Under the pieces are notes generated by a model. The model did no database searches and was not told the DNA's origin. It saw only the letters and a list, made by a program, of their open reading frames with translations. From contig JAOEUK010000008.1 of NCBI GenBank assembly GCA_028382965.1, positions 1 to 64,000 on the forward strand: a DNA stretch of 64,000 nucleotides. The letters run 5' to 3'. Positions 1-7,216 of the stretch are shown here, piece after piece. Source of the DNA: Candidatus Puniceispirillum sp. (GTDB taxonomy: Bacteria > Pseudomonadota > Alphaproteobacteria > Puniceispirillales > Puniceispirillaceae). Position numbers and translations under genes: made by a program. Position 1 is the first letter of the stretch; each line of letters opens with the position of its first letter.

Positions 1-70
1 TTTAATTAAAACTATTTTTACAGCTGTTGCTGACAAACCTTTTTTTAAAGAACGCGCAATAATTCAAATG

Positions 71-649
71 CTAAAAATAAGAAACTATTAGCTCTGGATT
101 TGGTCGTGTCCGCTCAACTGGATTTTTGATTTTTTCACCAATAAAAATAAAGCCCGCAATACGATCCTCTCCCGGCACTCCACCTAACGCTCTTAAAACT
201 TTATTGTTGTAAGCGTACCACTCTGTCAACCATTGTGCGGCATAGCCGTATGATTGTGCGGCATAAAGCAGAGTTGTGCAGACTGCTCCAGCTGACAAGT
301 GCATTTCCCATTGTTGTATATTTTTATGCTGGATAGGCTTTGATATTACAGCTATAACAACGTCAGCACGCTGCATGCGGCTACTTTCAATACCTTTAAC
401 TTCTTCAGTGATAGTTGCATTATCTTTTTGAAATGCCGTTAGAATTATTGTTTCATCGAATCTCTTTCGAGCATCGCCCGCGATAACAACGAGACGCCAT
501 GGCTTTAGTGCGCCGTGGTCAGGAACCCTGAGGCCCACCTCCAAAATTTTTTGGAGATGTTTTCTATCTACACTGCCGGGCGCCATTATTTTAGCAGTTA
601 CAGAACGTCGAATGGTAAGAAAGTTAATTATGGCTTGATTATTATTCAT
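71..649 (-). CDS. Nitroreductase family protein (YdjA-like)
   Basis: FMN-dependent nitroreductase-fold oxidoreductase of the YdjA-like group; the physiological substrate cannot be read from sequence. The 192-residue product opens with the family's IRRS segment, followed by RVPDHGALKPWR, which matches the FMN-binding RAPDH..QPW region of YdjA, and a later WEMHLSAGA segment. The length fits the family. The frame stays open upstream to 724, but the ATG at 649 is preferred: the family alignment begins there and GAGAGG lies 7 nt upstream. It is probably monocistronic, with no close neighbour on its strand. The upstream region is rich in inverted repeats that could hold its operator. Confidence 0.88.
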   Translation of the reverse strand: MNNNQAIINFLTIRRSVTAKIMAPGSVDRKHLQKILEVGLRVPDHGALKPWRLVVIAGDARKRFDETIILTAFQKDNATITEEVKGIESSRMQRADVVIAVISKPIQHKNIQQWEMHLSAGAVCTTLLYAAQSYGYAAQWLTEWYAYNNKVLRALGGVPGEDRIAGFIFIGEKIKNPVERTRPNPELIVSYF

Positions 650-760
650 TAAAAAGCCTCTCAAAGCATAATAGTTAGAGTTTACTGGTATTAGTTTGGC
701 AATCTTTTCTGGGGTCACACACAACGAACCTGCGATTAATGACTATTTCCACTTAGGAAC

Positions 761-817
761 TTAGATGACGTAAATCTTTTCTTTGTTAGATATGGGGTCA
801 CAACTGCTGTCATCTAA
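761..817. repeat. 9-bp inverted repeat with 39-nt spacer
   Basis: TTAGATGAC at 761-769 and GTCATCTAA at 809-817 are perfect inverted copies. They lie 112-168 nt upstream of the nitroreductase start, where paired operator half-sites could sit. No protein is known to bind them. The arms are real; a function is inference. Confidence 0.4.
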
Positions 818-860
818 TTTTCAAATTGCAATAGTTAAATGTTTAAAGTCAATTGAGAAA

Positions 861-872
861 AAAGTCGACTTT
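861..872. repeat. 12-bp perfect palindrome
   Basis: AAAGTCGACTTT is a perfect palindrome, and a further AAAGTC half-copy lies at 845-850. It ends five bases before the ATG of the possible small ORF at 878, and it lies in the nitroreductase upstream region. It may be an operator or chance in AT-rich DNA. Confidence 0.35.
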
Positions 873-877
873 AGTAA

Positions 878-1024
878 ATGTACTGGTTGGGATCATACTC
901 ATTCTCTACAGCTTTTTCACAACTGTTCGACCTAATTTGGAGAGGATTGATTTTAAAAAAGGCCACCCTTGAAAAAAATTCTAAGGGTGGCCCCGCCAAC
1001 ATTTATTGGGAGACAAATGCGTGA
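878..1024 (+). CDS. Possible 48-residue small protein
   Basis: ATG-initiated frame of 48 codons, too short for standard gene calling. The start is MYWLGSYSFSTAFSQLF and the end is KGGPANIYWETNA, a mixed, aromatic-rich composition unlike random AT-rich translation. There is no good ribosome binding site before the ATG; an in-frame TTG at 947 has GGAG close by, but too near for normal spacing. Its stop overlaps the GTG of the next small ORF by four bases (GTGA). A strong hairpin at 961-992 lies inside it. I do not recognise the family. It could be non-coding DNA around a terminator. Confidence 0.3.
   Translation: MYWLGSYSFSTAFSQLFDLIWRGLILKKATLEKNSKGGPANIYWETNA
955..992 (-). terminator. Rho-independent terminator (minus strand)
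   Basis: GGCCACCCTT (961-970) pairs perfectly with AAGGGTGGCC (983-992) around a 12-nt loop. Read on the minus strand, the 10-bp GC-rich stem is followed directly by six T (955-960). That is a textbook intrinsic terminator for transcripts coming leftward from the gene ending at 1157. On the plus strand no T-run follows. Confidence 0.75.
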
Positions 1025-1116
1025 CAAACATAGATAAAACATTTCAAGATTTCTTTACAAATAGCCTAAATCGATCAGCACCAAGTCAATGCGCTGATAG
1101 ATTATTTGAATATTAG
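1021..1116 (+). CDS. Possible 31-residue small protein
   Basis: GTG-initiated frame of 31 codons whose first residues read MTNIDKTFQDFFTNSLN and whose last read CADRLFEY. GGGAG at 1008-1012 lies 8 nt before the GTG, an excellent ribosome binding site. The GTG overlaps the stop of the 48-codon frame before it (GTGA), an arrangement also used by larger gene pairs in this window. Against it: no recognised family, very short, and the minus-strand gene ending at 1157 would be transcribed across it as far as the terminator at 955-992. Confidence 0.35.
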   Translation: MTNIDKTFQDFFTNSLNRSAPSQCADRLFEY

Positions 1117-1156
1117 GATTCCGTTGCTTTAAGTGCTTTTAATTTAAGGGGTGAAA

Positions 1157-1633
1157 TTAGATTCTTTTTGCCATAGCATGGAGGAAATCAACCTCGGGTT
1201 GGTTTTCAAGCTTCCAGCCCAAACAACCAATTTGGTTTGTGCCTGACCTTTGTTCGTAGTAGTACGCTCTTAAAAGTTTTAGTGTTGATACACCAGTATA
1301 TGATCTTGTAGTGTCAGATAACACTCCCCAAGACCTAACTCCTTTAAAATTCCTCTTTTTTGTTTTTGATATGTAGTAAAATCTGAAAAAAGAAAAGTTA
1401 GACAACAGGTCTGCACCATCTGAGCCTCCAATAGTCATTAAGAATTGAATGACTTCTTCTGAAGACCTGACAAGCTCTTCGTAAGAAATCTCCGTATAAT
1501 GATCAGATAAGCCTGAAGTATACTTATTAGCAATAGCGCTAATCTGATGAGGATTATTAATGAATTGACTAGAAACGTCGGCAATTACACAATCATACAT
1601 CCAACTTGGACAATATTTTTGTTTTGAGGACAT
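1157..1633 (-). CDS. Orphan protein of unknown function
   Basis: 158 residues, not recognised. It has no signal peptide and no clear membrane helix; four cysteines are spread along it, and the middle is aromatic-rich (FSFFRFYY). The ATG at 1633 is preferred to the TTG at 1651, since GGAG at 1646-1649 is the only ribosome-site-like sequence, though its 12-nt spacing is long. The gene is divergent from the coiled-coil gene starting at 1755, sharing about 120 bp, and a strong minus-strand terminator lies 165 nt downstream. The DNA is AT-rich compared with the housekeeping genes. Likely an accessory gene. Confidence 0.6.
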   Translation of the reverse strand: MSSKQKYCPSWMYDCVIADVSSQFINNPHQISAIANKYTSGLSDHYTEISYEELVRSSEEVIQFLMTIGGSDGADLLSNFSFFRFYYISKTKKRNFKGVRSWGVLSDTTRSYTGVSTLKLLRAYYYEQRSGTNQIGCLGWKLENQPEVDFLHAMAKRI

Positions 1634-1754
1634 AAGCGAATCAAACTCCAACTATTTAAAAAAACTTAAAAAGGCCTAGATTATTTTCAGTAAAAACCCA
1701 ATTCACTTCGTCCAACATAAATTAGAATTACATATACATACAATGAAGGTGCAC

Positions 1755-2414
1755 ATGAAAAATATTAAAAATAAAATTGAGACAGTATGGGCAGAATTAC
1801 TTCATCAAAAATCAAAAAATTACCTGATCCGTTCAAAAATCGACCAAAATATAGCAATATCAAATTCAAACTTGTCCGCGAGTTTTATGGGTAATCGTCA
1901 GCTAGCAAATCATAACACCGCTGATATTAAATATAATTTAACTAAAATAGCAGAAACAAAATTACCTACTGATAATCTCGACAAAGAAAATATTGAGATG
2001 GTTTTCATACAACATCAACAAAAATTAAATAAAAGATTATTAGAGAACTCTAAAGATCTTTTTTTAGCGCTAGAGCAACTTCAACTTACTCATAAACGTG
2101 TAATGAAGACCAATGAAGAAATCATTAAGTTTAATACAAGCCTGATCAACAGCACATCTGAAATTCTTGAAAAGGATCAATTGCCTGAGACAATGAGGCT
2201 CGACAAAAACCAAATTATATCTGAATTAGACAAAATTCAGAAAAAACAAAGGTCCTTTGATGTAGAAACAGAAAAACTAATTACAAAAGCCGAACAAATA
2301 ACAGAAAAAAATGGAAAATTGTCAATTGAACTGGACATTAAGCGTGAAAAAATCAATAAAAATCGCAAGCGCATATCTAGTCTAAGGGCTGATCTTTCAA
2401 TTTTTCTTGAGTAG
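1755..2414 (+). CDS. Coiled-coil protein of unknown function
   Basis: 219 residues, rich in Lys, Glu, Asn and Ile, with no signal peptide or transmembrane segment. From about residue 75 to the end, the spacing of Leu and Ile among charged residues indicates long helical coiled-coil segments, for example around LEQLQLTHKRVMKTNEEII. No enzyme motif is seen. The frame opens at an ATG at 1743, but the ATG at 1755 has AAGG five nucleotides upstream and is the better start. The gene is very AT-rich and divergent from the orphan ending at 1157. A structural or scaffold role would be a guess. Confidence 0.6.
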   Translation: MKNIKNKIETVWAELLHQKSKNYLIRSKIDQNIAISNSNLSASFMGNRQLANHNTADIKYNLTKIAETKLPTDNLDKENIEMVFIQHQQKLNKRLLENSKDLFLALEQLQLTHKRVMKTNEEIIKFNTSLINSTSEILEKDQLPETMRLDKNQIISELDKIQKKQRSFDVETEKLITKAEQITEKNGKLSIELDIKREKINKNRKRISSLRADLSIFLE

Positions 2415-2435
2415 TTAATTAAATGTTAGTTTAAA

Positions 2436-2516
2436 TTATAGATTATTGTGGTTTTCAGAAACTTTTGGCTCGCAATGATCTGGGCCATCGGCTCTGGGCA
2501 TAGCATAAGATTTCAC
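2436..2516 (-). CDS. Possible 26-residue small protein
   Basis: GTG-initiated frame of 26 codons. After the start it reads KSYAMPRADGPDHCEPK and ends SENHNNL. AGAGGGG lies just before the GTG with GAGG at 5-nt spacing, and an in-frame stop four codons upstream leaves this GTG as the only possible start. The stretch is clearly more GC-rich than the flanking AT-rich spacer. It lies 100 nt downstream of the MFS gene on the same strand and may be co-transcribed. I do not recognise the family. Confidence 0.4.
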   Translation of the reverse strand: MKSYAMPRADGPDHCEPKVSENHNNL

Positions 2517-2615
2517 AAACCCCTCTCACTTATGGCCTCATTGCCTCTTGTCAAAAAAGAAATAGAACTTAGCTGTAATTGTAAACATAGTTGCGCTTGA
2601 TTCATTTCTTTTTTT

Positions 2616-3803
2616 CTAATTTAGTTTTGCATTGCGGCGCACTGAAGAAAGCAGCAACAAGCCCACAAAAAGAGCTGGTAGCGCACAAATAAGGAATCCA
2701 AGCTTGTAACTTCCCGTAAAACTGAGCAAAACTGAGTAAATTAAAGGTAGAACAAGTCCACCACACTGTCCAAACGACAATACACCACCAGTCACAGCGC
2801 CTTTCATTGAGGCTGGAAAAAGCCGGACAGCCTCAGCCAGCACAATTCCATGCCACGAAAATACTGTTGCGGTTACGCCAGCAGCAATGAGCGTGATCTG
2901 CCAATCATTCCAAGTTGAGTCGAATAAACTTGTAAGGCTGACAGTGACAAACATTCCAAGTGCTAAAAACCCGAGGATTAACTTAGGGTTGATAAAGTTG
3001 CTGCTAAGCCAACCCCACAAGATTCGACCAGGTATTGCCACTAAAAATGCGGAAGAGAATATTCTTCCAGCTTCCATCAAGCTATAGCCTGTTTCTGTAA
3101 GGTAGATTATGAAATAGGCTACAAACGTTGTTTGCAAACCAACAAAGGCAAAACAGCCAAACGCCAAACTCCTTAGTTCGGATGCGCGAAGAACCAATAA
3201 AATTGTTCCTTTAAAATCTGATAAGTGTAAGTTTCGGTTTTTATCCCTATCGCCATCGAACTTTTCCCTGAGAAATTCCAATGTTATAGCTAATAGAACG
3301 CAAGATCCTGCAATAATAAGTAGGGTGTTGCGCCAACCATAAAGTTCAGTAAAAAGAGGACCCAGAAAACCCGCAATCAAAAGTCCTACAGGCACAGCGG
3401 TCTGTTTTATGGAGAACACAAGTGGCGCCTGTTTAATTGGTGAATAACGGCCAAGTAGATGCGAACTTGCCGGCGTTGAAGCTGCCGCTGCACCAATTGC
3501 TATCGCGGACAAAATTAATAATGGTATTTGGCCTAGCGTTGCAAAACCCAATCCAAGCCCAGTCAGTAGAAGTGCTACTTGGCTTATTCTAAGAGCACCA
3601 TACCTTACAATTAAGTTGCCACAGCCCGCCTGGGCGATAAGTGAAGCTGCTGCCATTATGCCAACATAGACACCGAGCCAAGAGGGATCAAAACGCAGTT
3701 CAGAAAAAATTACAGGTGCCAACACAGCTGGCAATACTTTTCCAAAAGTAACGAAAGACTGCTGAACAAACATGGAGCCAAGAGCCAATAGAAGCCACTG
3801 CAT
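2616..3803 (-). CDS. MFS transporter
   Basis: Twelve-helix major facilitator superfamily permease of about 395 residues, an inner-membrane secondary transporter. Hydrophobic helices occur throughout, and a charged central loop (FLREKFDGDRDKNRNLH) separates the two six-helix halves. Nothing indicates the substrate, although the general look is of the cyanate or nitrate-type and oxalate-formate-like MFS branches. The frame extends to 3878; the ATG at 3803 is preferred because TGAGG lies 9 nt upstream, with 3818 the alternative. It is transcribed in the same direction as purF, but the 220-nt gap argues against a shared transcript. Confidence 0.88.
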   Translation of the reverse strand: MQWLLLALGSMFVQQSFVTFGKVLPAVLAPVIFSELRFDPSWLGVYVGIMAAASLIAQAGCGNLIVRYGALRISQVALLLTGLGLGFATLGQIPLLILSAIAIGAAAASTPASSHLLGRYSPIKQAPLVFSIKQTAVPVGLLIAGFLGPLFTELYGWRNTLLIIAGSCVLLAITLEFLREKFDGDRDKNRNLHLSDFKGTILLVLRASELRSLAFGCFAFVGLQTTFVAYFIIYLTETGYSLMEAGRIFSSAFLVAIPGRILWGWLSSNFINPKLILGFLALGMFVTVSLTSLFDSTWNDWQITLIAAGVTATVFSWHGIVLAEAVRLFPASMKGAVTGGVLSFGQCGGLVLPLIYSVLLSFTGSYKLGFLICALPALFVGLLLLSSVRRNAKLN

Positions 3804-4025
3804 CACTAAAAACCTCATTGATATTAGGCCACAAGCCAATATATAGCTCACTATTATATCGCAATAGGGTGTAATCAAAAAACCTCTAACGCTGGCGAGA
3901 GACTAACGTTACTTAAGTCCAACCAAGAGAGATTATAAATCGCATAACGAGACTGTTTAAAGAATAAAATTATCTGGAAAGAAAAACTTCAGCAAGAATT
4001 TAAGGTACATTTCTATTATTAATGT

Positions 4026-5504
4026 TTACATCTCTTTTTTTTCCGCTAATTCTGACGGATGATTTAGCCATTCTGCATTATTGTCACTTAGTGGTGTAGG
4101 ATAATCCCCAGTAAAACAATGATCTGTGAATGCAGGATTATTGTTATCTCTGCCATTTTTGTGTCCCATCGCTTTATACAACCCATCCACTGACAGAAAT
4201 GACAAGCTGTCCACGCCAATAAAATTTTTCATCTCTTCTATCGATTTCAAAGAAGCTAACAATTGATTTGGGTTTGGCGTGTCAATTCCATAAAAGTCTG
4301 GGAATTTTATTGGTGGTGAGGCTATTTTCATGTGTACCTCAGAAGCTCCAGCCTCTCGCATTAATTCGACTATCTTAATAGATGTTGTGCCACGGACTAT
4401 TGAGTCATCGATCAAAACCACACTTTTACCATTTACAACTTTCCGGTTTATATTGTGTTTCAATTTCACCCCAAAATCTCGACTAGACTGTTGAGGTTCA
4501 ATAAAGGTTCTTCCTACATAATGATTTCTGATGATACCTAGTTCAAATGGTATTCCAGACTCTTCAGCAAATCCAAGCGCGGCAGGCACACCGCTGTCAG
4601 GCACAGGTACAACAACTTCAGCAGAACTAGGTGACTCTAAAGCCAGTTGCCGACCAATTTTTTTTCTACATTCATAAACGCTTCGACCATCCACCATGCT
4701 ATCTGGCCTTGCAAAGTAAATGTATTCAAAGATACATGGACGATAAGGCGCCACTGGAAAAGGCTTGAAACTCTGAAGCCCTTGATCGGAGATCACAACG
4801 ACTTCCCCATTTTCAACTTCCCTAACAAACTTGGCTCCAATAATATCTAACGCACATGTTTCCGATGAAAGAATAAAAAAATTTTCGAGTTTTCCTATCA
4901 CTAATGGCCGTATACCAAGAGGATCCCGAACACCGATAAGCTTGTCTCCTGTAAGGGCAACTAGTGCGTACGCTCCCTCTACCATACCCAAAGCGTCAAC
5001 AAATCTTGATACTTGCGAATCCTCAATAACACTATCAAAAGTCAACCTAGATCGAGCAATCAATTGAAGAATGGCCTCGGTGTCAGATGTTGACTGAAAA
5101 ATTGCTCCGTTCTTAACTAGCTCATTTCGCAAAGTTAAAGCGTTCGTAATATTACCATTGTGTGCAACCGCAAAACCTCCTCCAGCAAGATCTGCAAACA
5201 GAGGTTGGACATTTCGTAAAGCAGGCTCTCCAGATGTTGAATATCTAACGTGCCCCATAGCCGAACTACCCGGCAGTCTGTCAATCACAGGTTTTTTTGT
5301 AAAATGATCACTGACAAGCCCTAGCCTTCGTTCTGAATGGAACTGCTTGCCGTCATAGCTCACGATGCCCGCAGCTTCTTGCCCACGATGCTGTAGTGCA
5401 TGCAAGCCCAGTGCTGTTATTGTTGCAGACTCAGAATGGCCCCAAATTCCAAAGACGCCACATTCTTCCTGCAACTTGTCATTACTACTGTTCCAAAGAA
5501 ACAT
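4026..5504 (-). CDS. purF: Amidophosphoribosyltransferase
   Basis: First committed step of purine synthesis: PRPP plus glutamine to phosphoribosylamine. A short propeptide precedes the nucleophile Cys15 in EECGVFGIWGH; the class-II glutaminase domain covers roughly 15-245 and the phosphoribosyltransferase domain 270-440, with the PRPP loop VVLIDDSIVRGTTS. The iron-sulfur ligands of the Bacillus enzyme are largely missing: PDFYGID stands where PCFYGID is expected and TDHCFTG where CLACFTG is expected. The start is placed at 5504, where AGGG lies 6 nt upstream; an ATG at 5561 would add 19 residues. No cvpA precedes it. Confidence 0.97.
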   Translation of the reverse strand: MFLWNSSNDKLQEECGVFGIWGHSESATITALGLHALQHRGQEAAGIVSYDGKQFHSERRLGLVSDHFTKKPVIDRLPGSSAMGHVRYSTSGEPALRNVQPLFADLAGGGFAVAHNGNITNALTLRNELVKNGAIFQSTSDTEAILQLIARSRLTFDSVIEDSQVSRFVDALGMVEGAYALVALTGDKLIGVRDPLGIRPLVIGKLENFFILSSETCALDIIGAKFVREVENGEVVVISDQGLQSFKPFPVAPYRPCIFEYIYFARPDSMVDGRSVYECRKKIGRQLALESPSSAEVVVPVPDSGVPAALGFAEESGIPFELGIIRNHYVGRTFIEPQQSSRDFGVKLKHNINRKVVNGKSVVLIDDSIVRGTTSIKIVELMREAGASEVHMKIASPPIKFPDFYGIDTPNPNQLLASLKSIEEMKNFIGVDSLSFLSVDGLYKAMGHKNGRDNNNPAFTDHCFTGDYPTPLSDNNAEWLNHPSELAEKKEM

Positions 5505-5696
5505 TTTGAACCCTATAATTGGAGATTTTAATAAAGATTTATAATTGTCATCAAAATCCATTATCAGTTGATTTTACCATTTTAATGTTACAAAAGAATT
5601 GGCAACACCACAAACAATCATAAACAACATCAACATTAAGCGGTTATTTTTTATTTTTGATAAAGGTTTTCTTCTTTATATTTCTCTAGTAAGCCT

Positions 5697-5732
5697 TGCT
5701 TATTTAAGCACCAGTGGCAAAACCCTCACTGG
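5697..5732. repeat. Two adjacent inverted repeats
   Basis: TGCTTA-TT-TAAGCA (5697-5710) is followed directly by CCAGTG (5711-5716) and CACTGG (5727-5732) around a 10-nt loop. They lie between the regulator gene ending at 5804 and purF. No T-run follows on either strand, so this is not a good intrinsic terminator. An operator for purF or a 3-prime mRNA structure is possible. Confidence 0.35.
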
Positions 5733-5803
5733 CGTCAGGTTGTGCCAAAACATTACTAAAATCGAATTATTTGAGTTTGGTGTTATTTTTATTCAATTTT
5801 TCT

Positions 5804-6802
5804 TTATAAAATCATCTGTTTTGATTTATTTCCAAGCGCTGCAAAACCAGCTGAGAAATAAAACGCTATATTTGACGCACTTTCTGAATTAAGCCCGACT
5901 TTGGTCTCTCGCTTGGAAACAAATGGCGTTTTCGGCCGTAAGACAGCCCCAGCAAAGTAGCCAGCCAAGGCTATTTTAAAAGCTGCATTATTTTGGATCT
6001 CTTTTATCTCGCTATCGCGGACAATATTGTCAAAAAGGTTTTGTTGAAAAATCAAACCAACCTCTACAAGCAAGTGGAACTGTTTTCCAAAGTTCGACTC
6101 TAACTCATTGATTAATATTTCACCTTTGTGTGGATCATAAAGTCGCGCTGACTTTCCCAAAACCTTGGACGGGATAAACCTAACTCTCAAATTAAGTTCA
6201 GTGTCTGCAAAATATATTAATTGTGTCAGGACATTTGGAACTGTGTTGTCCGAGCGATAATCTACTTTTTTGGGCTTTAGTTCATCGTCAGCAAATAGTT
6301 TTAATAAGAATTTTTCAGCAGATGTCTCTACCTTATGTAAATTTTCACTGTTTACAGTAAAAATTTTAGCTAAGACTTCAAATGGGTTGCCCACGAGCCC
6401 CTTATGTTTTTCGTTAAATTTTTTTAGTGACAATTGTTCATGGATTTTTCCATAACGATCAAAAATATTGATGAGCGACTGGGCTGCATTAGGAAAATTA
6501 TTCACAAAATCATTAATTTCTCGTCTGCTCATTGGCGTATCTATATTTATAGGATCAGCTAGTACACGTTTTATCTGGCTTGTCATTTCAGGGCTGTTAT
6601 CGCGTGTAAGTTCTTTAACATCGATATCAAATCGATCATTAATTTTCATTAAAACGCTGATTGATAACGGTCGTTGATTGCTCTCAAGTAAATTTAAATA
6701 GGAGGTGCTAATGCCAATTTCCTCCGACATTTGTGTTTGAGATAAACTAAGTGTGCTCCGTATTCGCCTTAGCTTGCCTCCAACAAAAAATTTGTCACTC
6801 AT
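5804..6802 (-). CDS. XRE-family regulator, ScfR/RamB-like, shortened
   Basis: 332-residue transcription factor. Residues 9-63 form a Cro/C1 helix-turn-helix (SQTQMSEEIGISTSYLNLLE). The rest resembles the short-chain fatty acyl-CoA regulator family (ScfR/RamB): the RLYDPHKGEILINE and LAGYFAGAVLRP segments match its degenerate IrrE-like domain, which lacks HExxH. Family members are usually around 470 residues with a further C-terminal domain; here the product ends soon after the IrrE-like part, so that domain is missing. AGGAAA lies 7 nt before the ATG. The target is unknown; family members often control nearby carbon metabolism genes. Confidence 0.82.
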   Translation of the reverse strand: MSDKFFVGGKLRRIRSTLSLSQTQMSEEIGISTSYLNLLESNQRPLSISVLMKINDRFDIDVKELTRDNSPEMTSQIKRVLADPINIDTPMSRREINDFVNNFPNAAQSLINIFDRYGKIHEQLSLKKFNEKHKGLVGNPFEVLAKIFTVNSENLHKVETSAEKFLLKLFADDELKPKKVDYRSDNTVPNVLTQLIYFADTELNLRVRFIPSKVLGKSARLYDPHKGEILINELESNFGKQFHLLVEVGLIFQQNLFDNIVRDSEIKEIQNNAAFKIALAGYFAGAVLRPKTPFVSKRETKVGLNSESASNIAFYFSAGFAALGNKSKQMIL

Positions 6803-7216
6803 AAAGCTTTTCCTAGTCTAAAAAAATATTTATAGTTTTTAGCATACTCTTTTAAATAATCAAGAATACCTAATCCGGCCATTCTTCCAAAAACTAGAAC
6901 TGCGGTAAGCTCCAAACCGCCGGTTTTAACTGGTTTCTCTTTGGTATTTTGAGAGATCTTTGGGCTGTCTTTGTTGGCTGTGGGCGGCAATAGGTGGCAA
7001 ACACCATGACCAAACGTGACCAGACTCACACCCTTGCCCAACCTTTCCTCACAGTATCAGCGGCTTGTTTAAAAGCCCTCGCAGATATCTCAAAAACCTT
7101 GTTTATTTGCGTTAAGTTTTATTTTCTGGCAGGCTATTTTTATAATTTTCGATTAATTTAAACGCAAAAAAAAGTGGGCGAAACACTTAAAAAAACTCAG
7201 CCATAATCATATTACA
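6803..7216. other. Intergenic region between XRE regulator and autotransporter
   Basis: 414 bp, presumably holding promoters for both divergent genes. A more GC-rich block spans about 6880-7090 and contains a 13-bp palindrome (AAACCG-C-CGGTTT, 6914-6926). A TTG-started minus frame (6799-7041, 80 codons) ends in an ATGA overlap with the regulator start; its first part has the motif GVSLVTFGHG, shared with a short ORF at 9476-9565. Its coding status is doubtful. No RNA gene is seen. Confidence 0.5.

Noticed and set aside
5599-5892. 97-codon plus-strand frame
   Set aside because: Overlaps the 3-prime end of the XRE regulator gene, is rich in Phe and Ile as expected from AT-rich DNA, and has no ribosome site.
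6799-7041. 80-codon minus-strand frame ending at the XRE regulator start
   Set aside because: TTG start, unusual composition and no recognised family; kept only as part of the F-G-H-G motif observation, not as a gene.
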